A stretch of DNA of 64,000 bases from Candidatus Flexifilum affinis (GCA_016713325.1 JADJPJ010000089.1:1-64000), one strand, 5' to 3'; numbered from the stretch's first letter, positions 35,360 to 45,526 are shown. Made by a program: numbers and translations. Notes: generated from the sequence alone by a model not told the origin.

Positions 35360-36817
35360 ATGGTCCTTAGCCAACCCGAACTTGTCCCAGCCTCTCGTCT
35401 GACCACCCGTCCTGTCACGCTGGCCGTCATCGTCGGCAATCGTGGATTCTTCCCCGATCATCTCGCCCAGAGTGGTCGCAAGATCATCCTCGAACAACTG
35501 GCGAAGGCCGGCATCCGCGCGATCATCACCCCCGAAGAGGCGACCACCGTCGGCAGCATTTCCAACCACCAGGAGGCGCGTTACTGCGCCGATTTCTTCA
35601 AGCAGCACGCCGATGAAATCGACGGTATCCTGCTCACGCTGCCCAACTTCGGCGAAGAGCGGCCGATTGCCGACACGGTGCGCTGGTCGGGTCTGAACGT
35701 CCCCATGCTCATCCACGCTTTCCCGGATGACGCGACCAGGATGACTATCGCCGACCGGCGTGACAGCTTCTGCGGCAAGATGAGCGCCTGCAATAACCTG
35801 CGCCAGTATGGCATCAAGTTCACCCTCACCAGCGGCCACACCATGGACCCGACTTCGGACGAGTTCATGGCCGACCTGGATCGTTTCGCTGCGGTCTGCC
35901 GTGTGGTGCGCGGCATGAAGACGGCGCGCCTGGGCATGATGGGCGCGCGTCCGGAAGCCTTCAAGACCGTCCGCTTCAGCGAGAAGCTGCTGGAACGCTC
36001 CGGCATCACCGTCGAGACGCTGGATCTCAGCGAGGTTTATGGGCGCATCGAGCGTCTGAATGACAGCGACGACGTCGTCCAGGCCAAGCTGGCCGAGATT
36101 CGCGGCTACGCGCGCACGGCCGGTGTCCCTGAACTGTCTCTGTATCGTATGGCCAAGTTCGGCGTGGTGCTGGACGGCTGGATGGCCAGCCACGAACTCG
36201 ATGCGACGGCGATCCAGTGCTGGACCAGTATGGAAGAGTACTTTGGCGTCGTGCCCTGCACGCTGATGAGCATGAGCAGCAACAAGCTCAACCCGGCCGC
36301 GTGCGAGACGGATATCGTGGGCGCGCTGGCCATGCTGGCCATGCAGCTCGCCGGTGGCAAACCGTCGGCGCTGGTCGACTGGAACAACAACTACGGCGAG
36401 GATCCCGACAAGGCGGTCGTCTTCCACTGTTCGAACCTGCCTAAGGACGTGTTCGTCGACGAGATCCCGGTGATGGATTATCAGGAGATCATCGCCGGTT
36501 CGGTTGGCAAGGAAAACACCTACGGCACGATCTACGGCCGTGTCAAGCAGAATCCGTTCACCTATCTGCGCATCAGCACCGACGACTTCGCAGGCAAGGT
36601 CATCGCCTATGTGGGCGAGGGCGACTTCACGGATGACCCGATCGATACCTTTGGTGGCTATGGTGTCGTGCGCGTCCCGCGCTTCCAGGAGCTGCTGGCC
36701 CACGTTTGCGAGAATGGCTACGAGCATCACGTCTCGATCAACCAGACGCGCGTCGCCAGCGCAGTCTACGAAGCGTTCACCAAGTATCTCGGCTGGGAGA
36801 CCTACTTCCACAAGTAG
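35360..36817 (+). CDS. L-fucose/L-arabinose isomerase-family protein
   Basis: A 485-residue sugar isomerase of the FucI/AraA superfamily. Long conserved stretches include VTLAVIVGNRGFFPDHLAQS, GILLTLPNFGEERPIADTVR, MAKFGVVLDGWMASHELDA and MEEYFGVVPCTLMSMSS, with a metal-binding candidate Glu in this part. A C-terminal sheet domain follows (DDFAGKVIAYVGEGDFTDDP). It is not a close match to classical AraA. Since araB and araD are nearby and no other isomerase is seen, it is the likely L-arabinose to L-ribulose step. L-fucose or D-arabinose isomerisation is the alternative. It heads an operon with a mutarotase-like protein and an ABC importer, behind an operator-bearing promoter. Confidence 0.85.
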   Translation: MVLSQPELVPASRLTTRPVTLAVIVGNRGFFPDHLAQSGRKIILEQLAKAGIRAIITPEEATTVGSISNHQEARYCADFFKQHADEIDGILLTLPNFGEERPIADTVRWSGLNVPMLIHAFPDDATRMTIADRRDSFCGKMSACNNLRQYGIKFTLTSGHTMDPTSDEFMADLDRFAAVCRVVRGMKTARLGMMGARPEAFKTVRFSEKLLERSGITVETLDLSEVYGRIERLNDSDDVVQAKLAEIRGYARTAGVPELSLYRMAKFGVVLDGWMASHELDATAIQCWTSMEEYFGVVPCTLMSMSSNKLNPAACETDIVGALAMLAMQLAGGKPSALVDWNNNYGEDPDKAVVFHCSNLPKDVFVDEIPVMDYQEIIAGSVGKENTYGTIYGRVKQNPFTYLRISTDDFAGKVIAYVGEGDFTDDPIDTFGGYGVVRVPRFQELLAHVCENGYEHHVSINQTRVASAVYEAFTKYLGWETYFHK

Positions 36818-36864
36818 CGGTTCGTCGTCGGATCAGCAATTCAGATAGGGGATGCGAAACCACC

Positions 36865-37794
36865 ATGGCGGTGAATTTGACAAAGGCCCCCTTTGGGGGA
36901 TGGCAGAACTGCTACACCTTGAGCAATGGGCAGATTGAAGCGGTGGTCACAGCGGATGTCGGTCCGCGCGTGATCCGCTTCGGCCTGCCCGGCGGCGCCA
37001 ACCTCTTCTATGAGAATCCGAAGGGCATGGGCGTCACGAGTGGTGATAAGTGGATCAACTTCGGCGGCCACCGCCTGTGGCATTCGCCGGAAGACCCGGT
37101 TCGCACCTATTCGCCGGACAACAGCCCGGTGCAGGTCGAGCCGGTGGAGAACGGCGCGGTGTTCACCCAGCCGGTCGAGGCGGACACCGGTATTGTCAAG
37201 CAGATCGAGATGCGGATGAGCGATGGTTCGCCGCATGTCAAGGTCATTCACCGGCTGCACAATACCAATCAGTGGGCGGTCACCTTTGCCCCGTGGGCGC
37301 TGTCGGTCGTGGCGAGCGGGGGGACGGCAATCATTCCGCTGCCGCCGCGCGGCAGCCACACCGAGAATCTGCTGCCGAAGAACAACCTTGCCATCTGGGC
37401 GTACACCAACATGGCTGACCCGCGCTGGACGTGGGGGACCCGCTACGTGCTGCTGCGGTCGGTCAGTGGGGCGGTGCCGCAGAAGATCGGCGCCAGTGTC
37501 CCGGATGGCTGGGCGGGGTACGTGCTGGGTGGGACCCTGTTCGTAAAGATGTTCGGTTACCAGGCAGGAGCGCCATATCCTGACTTCGGCAGCAACGTCG
37601 AGGTCTTTACCAACGACGTGATGCTAGAAGTCGAGTCGCTTGGACCGCTGACCACGGTTCAGCCGGGCGCGGTCGTGGAACATATTGAGGACTGGCTCCT
37701 GTTCGCTGACGTGGCTACGCCGACCAAGGATGTCGAGGTCGAGACGCAAATCATGCCGCGAGTACACCAGGCGCAAGTTCTGACAGGGCGGTGA
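36865..37794 (+). CDS. Galactose-mutarotase-like beta-sandwich protein, function unknown
   Basis: A 309-residue cytosolic protein with no signal peptide. The pattern [32 protein letters not shown] and [20 protein letters not shown] is that of the aldose-1-epimerase/galactose-mutarotase-like superfolding group (DUF4380-like). The His and Glu of true mutarotases cannot be assigned with certainty. Its place between the isomerase and the ABC importer genes suggests it processes the imported pentose, for example by anomer conversion. It starts 47 bp after the isomerase stop and ends 13 bp before the ATPase gene. Function is inferred only from context. Confidence 0.75.
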   Translation: MAVNLTKAPFGGWQNCYTLSNGQIEAVVTADVGPRVIRFGLPGGANLFYENPKGMGVTSGDKWINFGGHRLWHSPEDPVRTYSPDNSPVQVEPVENGAVFTQPVEADTGIVKQIEMRMSDGSPHVKVIHRLHNTNQWAVTFAPWALSVVASGGTAIIPLPPRGSHTENLLPKNNLAIWAYTNMADPRWTWGTRYVLLRSVSGAVPQKIGASVPDGWAGYVLGGTLFVKMFGYQAGAPYPDFGSNVEVFTNDVMLEVESLGPLTTVQPGAVVEHIEDWLLFADVATPTKDVEVETQIMPRVHQAQVLTGR

Positions 37795-37807
37795 GGACGT
37801 CGATGAC

Positions 37808-39322
37808 GTGAACGCCGACAACCCGGTCATCCTGGAGATGCGGGGCATTATCAAGCGCTTTCCTGGTGTGGTGGCGCTTGATAATGTCGGTTTCGATGTT
37901 CGCCGGGGCGAGGTGCATGCGCTGCTGGGAGAAAACGGCGCGGGCAAATCCACCCTGATGAAGATCCTGGCGGGCGTGTACGAGGCCGATGCCGGGGAGA
38001 TTATCTTCAAGGGTCAGCGCGTCAGCTTCCGCACGCCGAAGGCGGCACAGGTGGCCGGCATCACGACCATCCACCAGGAGCTGAATCAGATCCCGCTGCT
38101 CACGGTGACCGAAAACATCTACCTGGGCAACGAGATCATGCGCGGGCCGCTGGTCAACTGGCCAGAAATGCATAAAGGGGCGCGGGCGCTGCTGCAGCGC
38201 CTGCACCTGAATGTCGATCCCCGCGTTCTCGTGGGGACGCTGGGTGTCGGACAGCAGCAGATGATCGAAGTGGCTAAGGCGCTGCACCACCGCTCGGATG
38301 TCATCATCATGGACGAGCCGACCGCTGCCCTCAGCCTACACGAAATCGACGACCTCTTCACCATCATCCGCCAGCTCCGCGCCGCCGGGGTGGCCATCGT
38401 CTACATCTCCCATCATCTCAACGAAGCCTTCGAGATCGCCGACCGCCTGACCATCCTGCGCGACGGACATCATATCGCCACCCGTGACAACACCGATCTG
38501 TCCATGGACGAGCTCATCCGCCTGATGGTGGGCCGGAGGCTGGACGAGCAGTTCCCCAAGGAAGCGGCGCCGCGCGGCAACGAGCTGCTGCGCGTCGAGG
38601 GGCTGACCCAGGGTGACCGTCTGAAGGACATCAGCTTCAGCGTGCACGCCGGGGAAGTGCTCGGAATCGCCGGGTTGGTCGGCGCGGGACGCACCGAACT
38701 GCTGCGCGCCGTCTTTGGCGCCGATCCGATCGACGCTGGGGCGATCTACGTGGATGGCGAGCGCGTTCGTATTCACAGCCCGAAGGATGCCATTCGTCAC
38801 GGCCTCGTCCTGCTGCCGGAAGACCGCAAGCAGCAGGGACTGGTCATGGCCATGGCCGTGCGCGAGAACATGACTCTGTCGGTGCTGCGGGCGCTGGCGC
38901 GCGGCCCGCTCATCGACCGGCGCAGAGAGCGCGCGCTGGTGCAGAAGTACATCCAGAGCATCCAGATCAAGGTCGCCGACCCGGAGAATATTGTTTCCAG
39001 TCTTTCCGGCGGCAACCAGCAGAAGATCGTCCTGAGCAAGTGGATGGCCACTGAGCCGCGCGTCCTCCTGTTCGACGAGCCGACGCGAGGCATCGATGTC
39101 GGCGCGAAGGTCGAGATCTATCGTCTGATCAACCGCTTCGTCGCCAACGGCGGCGCGGTGGTGATGGTCAGTTCGGAACTGCCGGAAGTGATCGGCATGG
39201 CCGACCGCATCATGGTCATCCACGAGGGCTCGGTGACGGGATTTGTCAGCCGCGCTGAGGCGACCCAGGAGATCCTGCTTGAATATGCGACGGGACATCG
39301 AAGAGACGAAGGACATCCCTGA
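37808..39322 (+). CDS. Sugar ABC transporter ATPase (RbsA/AraG type, two ABC domains)
   Basis: A 504-residue ATPase with two fused nucleotide-binding domains, as in CUT2 sugar importers. Domain 1 has Walker [13 protein letters not shown], a signature region [13 protein letters not shown] and Walker [11 protein letters not shown]. Domain 2 has the degenerate loop [16 protein letters not shown], signature [15 protein letters not shown] and Walker [15 protein letters not shown]. The start is a GTG at 37808. Its stop overlaps the start of the permease gene by one base. It probably energises arabinose or another pentose import with the fused binding protein at 40503. Confidence 0.95.
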   Translation: MNADNPVILEMRGIIKRFPGVVALDNVGFDVRRGEVHALLGENGAGKSTLMKILAGVYEADAGEIIFKGQRVSFRTPKAAQVAGITTIHQELNQIPLLTVTENIYLGNEIMRGPLVNWPEMHKGARALLQRLHLNVDPRVLVGTLGVGQQQMIEVAKALHHRSDVIIMDEPTAALSLHEIDDLFTIIRQLRAAGVAIVYISHHLNEAFEIADRLTILRDGHHIATRDNTDLSMDELIRLMVGRRLDEQFPKEAAPRGNELLRVEGLTQGDRLKDISFSVHAGEVLGIAGLVGAGRTELLRAVFGADPIDAGAIYVDGERVRIHSPKDAIRHGLVLLPEDRKQQGLVMAMAVRENMTLSVLRALARGPLIDRRRERALVQKYIQSIQIKVADPENIVSSLSGGNQQKIVLSKWMATEPRVLLFDEPTRGIDVGAKVEIYRLINRFVANGGAVVMVSSELPEVIGMADRIMVIHEGSVTGFVSRAEATQEILLEYATGHRRDEGHP

Positions 39323-40383
39323 TGGAACGAACGGCAGCACCTTCACCCGCAGTCGGGTCCAGCCCTTATCGCAGCATTGGGCGATTCATCTCGAACACCG
39401 GGCCGCTGCTCGTCCTGCTGTTCATGCTGGCCGCACTGTGGACGCTCTCCGAGGCATTTCGATCGCCGACCAGCCTCATGCTGCTCGGCCTGGAAGCAGC
39501 AGCCATCGGCATCGTCGCGGCCGGGCAGACCTACGTCATCCTCACTGGCGGCATCGACCTGTCCGTCGAGGCGATGGTGTCGTTTGCCGGCGTGATCGCC
39601 GCCATTCTGATCGCCGGGACCAATGTCGCCGGCGGGCAGATTGCCAATGGCATTCCGTCGTATCTGGCAATTCTGATCGCCTTGTCGGCCGGCGCGCTGA
39701 TCGGAGGTTTCCAGGGGGTGCTGATCACCGGGCTGAATATGAACCCGCTGATCGTCACGCTGGGCATGCGCAGCATCCTGCTGGGCGTGTCCCTGGTCAT
39801 CACCAATGGCGCGGGCATCAACATCCAGAAAGACGAGTTTCTCAGCTTCATGACGCAGGTGATCCGCGTCGGCGAAGACGGCGCTATCCGCATTCCGATG
39901 GTGCTGATCATCGCCCTGATCATCTACTTCATCTCCTGGATCGTACTGCGGCACGCGCGATTTGGTCGCTATACGTACGCCGTTGGCGGTAACGAGACGT
40001 CGGCGCGACTGTCCGGCATCAGCGTCAATCTGGTCAAAATTCGCATCTATGCCATCAGCGGGCTGCTGGCGGCCGTCGGCGGCGTGCTGGTCATGTCACG
40101 CCTGGTGTCCGGCGCTTATCAGAATGGCACCAACATGACGCTGATGAGCGTCGCCGCCGTGGTTATCGGTGGGACGGCGCTGACCGGCGGCAAGGGCGGC
40201 ATCTGGGGTACGCTGGTGGGCGTGTTCATCATTCGTGTGGTCGAACAGGGCATGGTCTATCTGAGCGTGCCGTCGAATGCCAAGGAGATCGTCCTGGGCG
40301 TCATCATCGTTCTGGCCGTCGCGCTCGACGTTTTTCGGCGCGGCGACATACCATGGCTGCGCATGCGTCGCCGTGCCGCCTGA
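39322..40383 (+). CDS. Sugar ABC transporter permease (RbsC/AraH type)
   Basis: A 353-residue integral membrane protein of the CUT2 permease family with about ten helices. Markers are [60 protein letters not shown] and [20 protein letters not shown]. The ATG overlaps the TGA of the ATPase gene (TGATG), so translation is coupled. The unit is completed by the binding protein at 40503. Confidence 0.95.
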   Translation: MERTAAPSPAVGSSPYRSIGRFISNTGPLLVLLFMLAALWTLSEAFRSPTSLMLLGLEAAAIGIVAAGQTYVILTGGIDLSVEAMVSFAGVIAAILIAGTNVAGGQIANGIPSYLAILIALSAGALIGGFQGVLITGLNMNPLIVTLGMRSILLGVSLVITNGAGINIQKDEFLSFMTQVIRVGEDGAIRIPMVLIIALIIYFISWIVLRHARFGRYTYAVGGNETSARLSGISVNLVKIRIYAISGLLAAVGGVLVMSRLVSGAYQNGTNMTLMSVAAVVIGGTALTGGKGGIWGTLVGVFIIRVVEQGMVYLSVPSNAKEIVLGVIIVLAVALDVFRRGDIPWLRMRRRAA

Positions 40384-40447
40384 GAGCGGCAGAAAACATC
40401 AAAAATTACCGCGCGGCCGCGGGTATTCATTCTTGCGTGGGTTCAAG

Positions 40448-40467
40448 CCCGGCAACGGCCGGGTTAG
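40448..40467 (+). terminator. Small hairpin before the fused binding-protein gene
   Basis: AGCCCGGC-AACG-GCCGGGTT, 8-bp stem with one G-U pair, 36 bp before the binding protein start. Such hairpins between permease and binding-protein genes often adjust mRNA levels. No T run directly follows. Confidence 0.35.
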
Positions 40468-40502
40468 CCAGTTGCAGTCTAAAGCTTTTTAGGAGGAGTT
40501 TC

Positions 40503-42521
40503 ATGCTTCAGAACAGGAATGTTCGGCTCGTACTTCTTATCGTGCTCGTGCTCGCACTGTCCGCAGTGGGCATTCGGGCGCAGGAAACCCACTACGTTGG
40601 TTTTGTCCCCCCGGCGCTGACCAGCCCGTTCCACGTGGCGATGGTCGAGGGCGCACAGGCGCGGGCCGCAGAGTTGGGCTGGACGCTGGAAGTGCAGGCG
40701 CCGGCCAGCGAGGGCGACTTTGCCGCCTTCGTGACCACCGTCGAGCAGCTTCTGGAAAAAGGTGTCGAGGCCATCAGCATCAACCCGATCGGCACCGACA
40801 GCGCCATCACGGCGGTGACCAGCGCCAACGAGCGTGGCGTGCCGATCCTGGCGCACAACTTCATCACTCCCTTCTCCGAGGGCGCCGTTGAAACGTATAT
40901 CGGCTACGACCAGTGGGGCGGGGCAGAGGCTCTGGCGGCTCACACCTGCGAACTGATCGCGGGCAAGCATGGCAGCACGCCGGCGGAGACGACGGGCAAG
41001 GTGTACATCCTGGAAGGGATCGACAGCATCTTCAGCCACCGCCGGACGCAGGGATTCAACGCCGGCCTGGAGAAGAACTGCCCGAACGTGGAAGTGGTCG
41101 GGTCGCAGAGTGCGGAATGGCTGCGCACCCGTGGTTCCGAGGTAGCGGCGATCGCTCTGCAGCAGAACCCGGACATCGACGTGTTCTACGGCAACAGCGA
41201 CGAGATGGCCATTGGCGCGGCGCTGGCGGCGGAGCAGCTCGGCCTGGTGATCAACGAGGACTTCTTCGCGGTGGGCATCGACGGCAATCAGCCGACGCTC
41301 GACCTGCTGGCGCAGGGGCAGTTCAGCGCGACGCTGGGCGTAGATCCGTTCCGCATGGGTGTGGCGGTCATCGATGCGATGGCGGCGATCTTCGCGGGCG
41401 AGGAAGTGCCGCAGATCACGCTGACGCCGTCGGTGGTGGTGACGCCGGACAATTTGGATGCCTATCTGGCAGGTGAGCTGTGGACCGAACCGGTTGCCGG
41501 CGCCCCCGAGACTGACAATGGCCTGCCGACCGTCCCGGAGGCAGGTGAAGCGACGCAGGAGGCGATGACGCACTACGTCGGCTTCGTGCCCCCGGCGCTG
41601 ACCAGCCCGTTCCACGTGGCGATGGTCGAAGGCGCGCAGGCGCGGGCCGCAGAGTTGGGCTGGACGCTGGAAGTGCAGGCGCCGGCCAGCGAGGGCGACT
41701 TTGCCGCCTTCGTGACCACGGTCGAGCAGCTTCTGGAGAAGGGCGTCGAGGCCATCAGCATCAATCCGATCGGCACCGACAGCGCCATCACGGCGGTGAC
41801 CAGCGCCAACGAGCGCGGCGTGCCGATCCTGGCACACAACTTCATCACCCCCTTCTCAGAGGGCACCGTTGAAACGTATATCGGCTACGACCAGTGGGGC
41901 GGGGCCGAAGCCCTGGCGGCTTACACCTGCGAACTGATCGCGGGCAAGCATGGCAGCACGCCGGCGGAGACGACGGGCAAGGTGTACATCCTGGAAGGGA
42001 TCGACAGCATCTTCAGCCACCGCCGGACGCAGGGATTCAACGCCGGCCTGGAGAAGAACTGCCCGAACGTGGAAGTGGTCGGGTCGCAGAGCGCGGAATG
42101 GCTGCGCACCCGTGGTTCCGAGGTAGCGGCGATCGCCCTGCAGCAGAACCCGGACATCGATGTGTTCTATGGCAACAGCGACGAGATGGCCATTGGCGCG
42201 GCGCTGGCGGCGGAGCAGTTGGGCCTGGTGATCAACGAGGACTTCTTCGCGGTGGGCATCGACGGCAATCAGCCGACGCTCGACCTGCTGGCGCAGGGAC
42301 AGTTCAGCGCGACGCTGGGCGTGGACCCGTTCCGCATGGGTGTGGCGGTGGTCGACGCGATGGCGGCGATCTTCGCGGGCGAGGAAGTGCCGGACATCAC
42401 GCTGACGCCGTCGGTGGTGGTGACGCCGGACAATCTGGACGCCTATCTGGCGGGTGATCTGTGGACCGAACCGGTTGCCGGTGCACCAGAGACCGACAAC
42501 GGCGAACCCACGGTTCCGTAG
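40503..42521 (+). CDS. Fused tandem sugar-binding protein (two Peripla_BP_4 domains in one chain)
   Basis: A 672-residue exported protein. A signal peptide ([20 protein letters not shown]) is followed by two nearly identical type I periplasmic binding domains. Each runs from [20 protein letters not shown] to [18 protein letters not shown]. The linker is EAGEATQEA. In each domain the family features are [42 protein letters not shown] and [14 protein letters not shown] count only six amino-acid differences between the two domains (for example A/T, H/Y, I/V, Q/D). AGGAGGAG lies 4 nt upstream of the ATG at 40503. No lipobox is apparent. A single-domain binding protein would be about 320 residues. 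It is the presumed binding partner of the ABC genes at 37808-40383. Confidence 0.92.
   Translation: MLQNRNVRLVLLIVLVLALSAVGIRAQETHYVGFVPPALTSPFHVAMVEGAQARAAELGWTLEVQAPASEGDFAAFVTTVEQLLEKGVEAISINPIGTDSAITAVTSANERGVPILAHNFITPFSEGAVETYIGYDQWGGAEALAAHTCELIAGKHGSTPAETTGKVYILEGIDSIFSHRRTQGFNAGLEKNCPNVEVVGSQSAEWLRTRGSEVAAIALQQNPDIDVFYGNSDEMAIGAALAAEQLGLVINEDFFAVGIDGNQPTLDLLAQGQFSATLGVDPFRMGVAVIDAMAAIFAGEEVPQITLTPSVVVTPDNLDAYLAGELWTEPVAGAPETDNGLPTVPEAGEATQEAMTHYVGFVPPALTSPFHVAMVEGAQARAAELGWTLEVQAPASEGDFAAFVTTVEQLLEKGVEAISINPIGTDSAITAVTSANERGVPILAHNFITPFSEGTVETYIGYDQWGGAEALAAYTCELIAGKHGSTPAETTGKVYILEGIDSIFSHRRTQGFNAGLEKNCPNVEVVGSQSAEWLRTRGSEVAAIALQQNPDIDVFYGNSDEMAIGAALAAEQLGLVINEDFFAVGIDGNQPTLDLLAQGQFSATLGVDPFRMGVAVVDAMAAIFAGEEVPDITLTPSVVVTPDNLDAYLAGDLWTEPVAGAPETDNGEPTVP
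40587..42521 (+). repeat. In-frame tandem duplication with 981-bp period
   Basis: Copy one occupies 40587-41567 including the linker and copy two 41568-42521. The period is exactly 327 codons. Nucleotide identity is very high, with long runs unchanged between copies and scattered, mostly synonymous changes. The repeat covers the whole binding domain but not the signal peptide. Confidence 0.95.
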
Positions 42522-42562
42522 TTCTTGTTGCGAACGCGGGGATGCTGAGTCCCTGTTTCGTC

Positions 42563-42593
42563 ACGTGGAGGCGAGACGGCCTCGCCTCCACGT
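42563..42593 (+). terminator. Strong hairpin after the fused binding-protein gene
   Basis: Perfect 13-bp stem ACGTGGAGGCGAG / CTCGCCTCCACGT with a 5-nt loop, 41 bp after the stop. T-rich sequence follows loosely (TGTAACCCTCTCTT). It separates the first import system from the second. Confidence 0.7.
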
Positions 42594-42637
42594 TGTAACC
42601 CTCTCTTACTCTGTACTTCTTCTTTGGAGGATCCCCT

Positions 42638-43642
42638 ATGTTGCGCAAAGTGATCAGCCTTTTTTCGGCAGTGGCGCTGCTCGGCCTGCTCATTGTTCCG
42701 GCCGGGATGGTTGTAGCGCAGGACGACGGCAAGTGGTGCGCCGGCGTCGACATCGTCTTCTTCCCCGGCGGCGCGGCGGGCGATCCGTTTGCCACCGTCG
42801 TCTACAACGGCGCGCTTCAGGCCGCCGCCGACCTGGGACCCAACGTCCAGTACGTCTGGTCGTCGTGGGACCCCGCGCAAATGATCACCGGCTTCTCCGA
42901 AGCGGCGGCCACCAGCCCCGATGGCATCGCCGTCATGGGCCACCCCGGCGTCGAGGCCTTCCAGGCGCTCGTCGATGAAGCGGAAGCCAACGGTATCATC
43001 GTCACCAGCCAGAACACCCAGCTCGCCAGCCTGGAAGCGACCTACAAAGGCAACGGCTTCGGCTATGTCGGCGCCGAGAACTACTCGGCCGGCTTTAACC
43101 TTGGCCGCGAGACCGTGGCGCGTTCTGGCGTGCAGTCAGGCGAGAAGGCCATGGTCTGGGGTCTGCTCTCCCAGGGCGAGCGCGGCCAGCGCACCCAGGG
43201 CGTGATTGATGCTCTGGAAGAGGCCGGCGTGGTGGTCGACTACATCGAGATCGACAGTTCCACGAATGCTGACGCTTCGGCCGGCATTTCCACCTTCACC
43301 GGCTACGTCAGCGCCAACCCGGATGTCAAGATCATCGTGACCGATCACGGTTCGGTGACGGCGACGCAGCAGGCGTACTTGGAAGCGGCGAGCAAGGGCC
43401 CGGATGACATCTTCATGGCCGGCTTCGACCTCGCCCCGGCGACTGTCGAGGCGATTCGCGGCGGATGGACCGACCTGGTCATCGATCAGCAGCAGTGGCT
43501 TCAGGGCTATTTGCCGATCCTCCAGATCTGCCTGACCGAGAAGTTCGCATTCAGCGGCATGCACATCGATACCGGCTCCGGCTTCGCCCACGCCGACAAT
43601 ATTGAACTGCTGGCCGGCCTGGTCGAACAGCAGATTCGTTAG
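42638..43642 (+). CDS. Sugar ABC transporter substrate-binding protein (second system)
   Basis: A 334-residue exported Peripla_BP_4-type protein. The signal peptide is VISLFSAVALLGLLIVPAGM. The mature part has FFPGGAAGDPFATVVYNGAL, GHPGVEAFQALVDEAEANGI, GYVGAENYSAGFNLGRETV and VTDHGSVTATQQAYLEA. It resembles rhamnose/ribose-type binding proteins but is clearly different from the fused protein before it. GGAGG lies upstream of the ATG. A hairpin after it and a single-domain ATPase and permease follow, so it belongs to the second importer. The ligand is unknown. Confidence 0.92.
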   Translation: MLRKVISLFSAVALLGLLIVPAGMVVAQDDGKWCAGVDIVFFPGGAAGDPFATVVYNGALQAAADLGPNVQYVWSSWDPAQMITGFSEAAATSPDGIAVMGHPGVEAFQALVDEAEANGIIVTSQNTQLASLEATYKGNGFGYVGAENYSAGFNLGRETVARSGVQSGEKAMVWGLLSQGERGQRTQGVIDALEEAGVVVDYIEIDSSTNADASAGISTFTGYVSANPDVKIIVTDHGSVTATQQAYLEAASKGPDDIFMAGFDLAPATVEAIRGGWTDLVIDQQQWLQGYLPILQICLTEKFAFSGMHIDTGSGFAHADNIELLAGLVEQQIR

Positions 43643-43661
43643 TCCGTAGCGGTACCCTCAA

Positions 43662-43698
43662 TCCCTCTCCATGTGAGCGTCGTTCGCATGGAGAGGGA
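43662..43698 (+). terminator. Hairpin after the second binding-protein gene
   Basis: Perfect 12-bp stem TCCCTCTCCATG / CATGGAGAGGGA with a 13-nt loop, between binding-protein and ATPase genes of the second system. It probably stabilises the binding-protein mRNA or attenuates downstream expression. Confidence 0.6.
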
Positions 43699-43736
43699 CT
43701 CTATCGGGCGATGCTGGACTGCGGCTGGAGCAACAG

Positions 43737-44492
43737 ATGACTCACTTTCTGGAATTACGCGGAATCACAAAATCGTTTGGCGAAGTGCAGTCCCTGCGCC
43801 ACGTAGACATGTATGTCGATCGGGCGGAGGTCATTGGTCTGCTGGGCGACAACGGCGCGGGCAAGTCGACGCTGATCAAGATCATTACCGGCTACCACCG
43901 GCCGGATTCGGGTCAGATCCTGTTCAACAACCGGCCCGTCGAGAATCTGACCGTACCCAAGGCGCGACAGCTTGGCATCGAGACGGTTTACCAGGAACGC
44001 GCTCTGGCCGACCAGCAGTCGCTGTGGCGCAACATCTTCATCGGACGTGAGCTGACCAATCGGTTCGGCATGATGGACATCAAGCGGATGCGCGAAGAAA
44101 CGCAGCGTCTGATGCAGCATCATATGGGATTCACGTCGTCGGCCGTCACGCCCGATTCCCCGGTGCAGACCTTCAGCGGCGGCGAAAAGCAGGGGGTGGC
44201 CATCGTGCGCGCACTCTACTTCCAGGCCGAACTGATCATCCTGGATGAGCCGACGATGGGCCTGGCGCTGAGCGAGACCGGCAAGCTGCTGGAGTTCGTC
44301 GAGCAGGTGCGCGCCGCCGGAAAATCGGTCATTTTTATCGACCATAATATATTCCACGTTTACGAAGTCGCCGACCGCATCGTTCTGCTCGATCGCGGGC
44401 GGGTTGCCGGAGAATTCCGCACCAGCGACCTGAGCCTGAACGAGCTTCTCGACAAGATGCGGCGCGTCGCCAAGACCGGCAGCCTCGACTGA
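43737..44492 (+). CDS. Sugar ABC transporter ATPase with a single ABC domain
   Basis: A 251-residue ATPase of the CUT2/FrcA type with one nucleotide-binding domain. Walker A is [12 protein letters not shown], the signature is FSGGEKQGVAIVRAL, and Walker B is LIILDEPTMGLALSE. The H-loop is FIDHNIFHVYEVADR. Unlike the 37808 gene it has no second domain, so a homodimer would drive the permease at 44504. The permease gene starts 11 bp downstream. Confidence 0.94.
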   Translation: MTHFLELRGITKSFGEVQSLRHVDMYVDRAEVIGLLGDNGAGKSTLIKIITGYHRPDSGQILFNNRPVENLTVPKARQLGIETVYQERALADQQSLWRNIFIGRELTNRFGMMDIKRMREETQRLMQHHMGFTSSAVTPDSPVQTFSGGEKQGVAIVRALYFQAELIILDEPTMGLALSETGKLLEFVEQVRAAGKSVIFIDHNIFHVYEVADRIVLLDRGRVAGEFRTSDLSLNELLDKMRRVAKTGSLD

Positions 44493-44503
44493 CAGGGGGA
44501 ACT

Positions 44504-45511
44504 ATGGAGAACATAACGACCGGGGCTCCAGTGACCCCGGTTCCTGCGCCTTCGATGCGCACGACCGTGCGCCGCAACGCGCTGCAGATCGGCATCTTCG
44601 CCGTCCTGCTGCTGCTGTGGGCGGTGTTCATCGTGGCCGCGCCGCGCACCTTCCTGGCGCCGGAGATCTATGCATCGTTCATGGCGACCGTACCCTTCTT
44701 CGGAATCGTCGCACTGCCGCTCACGATGGTCATTATTGCCGGCGACATCGACCTCTCGTTTCCATCCATCATGGCGGTGGGCGTCGTCGCCTTTGTCCAG
44801 GTGTTCGATGCCACTGGCAGCGTTTGGATCGCTTTCGCCGCTTGCATCGCGTCCGGCTTTGGCGTCGGCATTCTCAACGGCCTGATCGTGGTACGGTTGG
44901 GTATTCCACCGCTGATCGCCACGATTGGCACCCAGTTCTTCTGGCGGGGTGTTATTCTCATCGTGACCAATGGCCGCAGCGAAGTCCTGACGGAGCCGAA
45001 GAATTCACCGCTCGGCCAGCTGGTGGTTGGCAAGATCTTCGACTACGTGCCGATGCAGATGATCTGGTATGTCCTGATCGCTATTGCCATCTGGTTGCTC
45101 CTGAACCGGCATCGTTTCGGCGCGCACACCTACCTTACCGGCGACAATGTCAACAGTGCCCGCCTGATGGGCGTCAATGTCGATCGGACACGCATTCTGC
45201 TGTTTGCGTTGGTGGGAGCCGCGGCCGCCTTCGCCGGTCTGGTGGCCAGCCTGCACGTGACCAACTTCTTCACGACCATTGGCGAGGGCTACCTGCTGAC
45301 CACACTGGCGTCCATTTTCCTGGGCGGCACTTCAGCATTCGGCGGCGTTGGCTCGGTGTTGGGGACGTTCATCGCCACCTTCATCATCGGCTCGATCAAC
45401 GCCGGCATCGTCGCCATCGGGCTGACCGGCTTCTGGACGCAGTTGATCTACGGCCTGATCATCACCGTCAGCGTGACGATGCATAACATTGTGCGCCGCC
45501 GCGTCGGCTGA
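44504..45511 (+). CDS. Sugar ABC transporter permease (second system)
   Basis: A 335-residue CUT2-type permease. It has ALPLTMVIIAGDIDLSFPSI, RLGIPPLIATIGTQFFWRGV, GDNVNSARLMGVNVDRTRI and IFLGGTSAFGGVGSVLGTF, with about eight to ten helices. It closes the second import operon and converges with the TIR-TPR gene (15-bp gap). Substrate is not determined; the location suggests a pentose or related sugar. Confidence 0.94.
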   Translation: MENITTGAPVTPVPAPSMRTTVRRNALQIGIFAVLLLLWAVFIVAAPRTFLAPEIYASFMATVPFFGIVALPLTMVIIAGDIDLSFPSIMAVGVVAFVQVFDATGSVWIAFAACIASGFGVGILNGLIVVRLGIPPLIATIGTQFFWRGVILIVTNGRSEVLTEPKNSPLGQLVVGKIFDYVPMQMIWYVLIAIAIWLLLNRHRFGAHTYLTGDNVNSARLMGVNVDRTRILLFALVGAAAAFAGLVASLHVTNFFTTIGEGYLLTTLASIFLGGTSAFGGVGSVLGTFIATFIIGSINAGIVAIGLTGFWTQLIYGLIITVSVTMHNIVRRRVG

Positions 45512-45526
45512 GGCAGCGGCGCACGG

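Noticed and set aside
35345..36811. Long open frame of 488 codons opposite the isomerase gene
   Set aside because: The isomerase frame has clear family motifs on the plus strand; the minus frame is rich in Arg/Asp/His and has no domain.
40587..42521. Mobile element or insertion as origin of the duplicated binding domain
   Set aside because: No inverted ends, target-site repeats or transposase are seen; the duplication is exactly in frame and confined to one gene.
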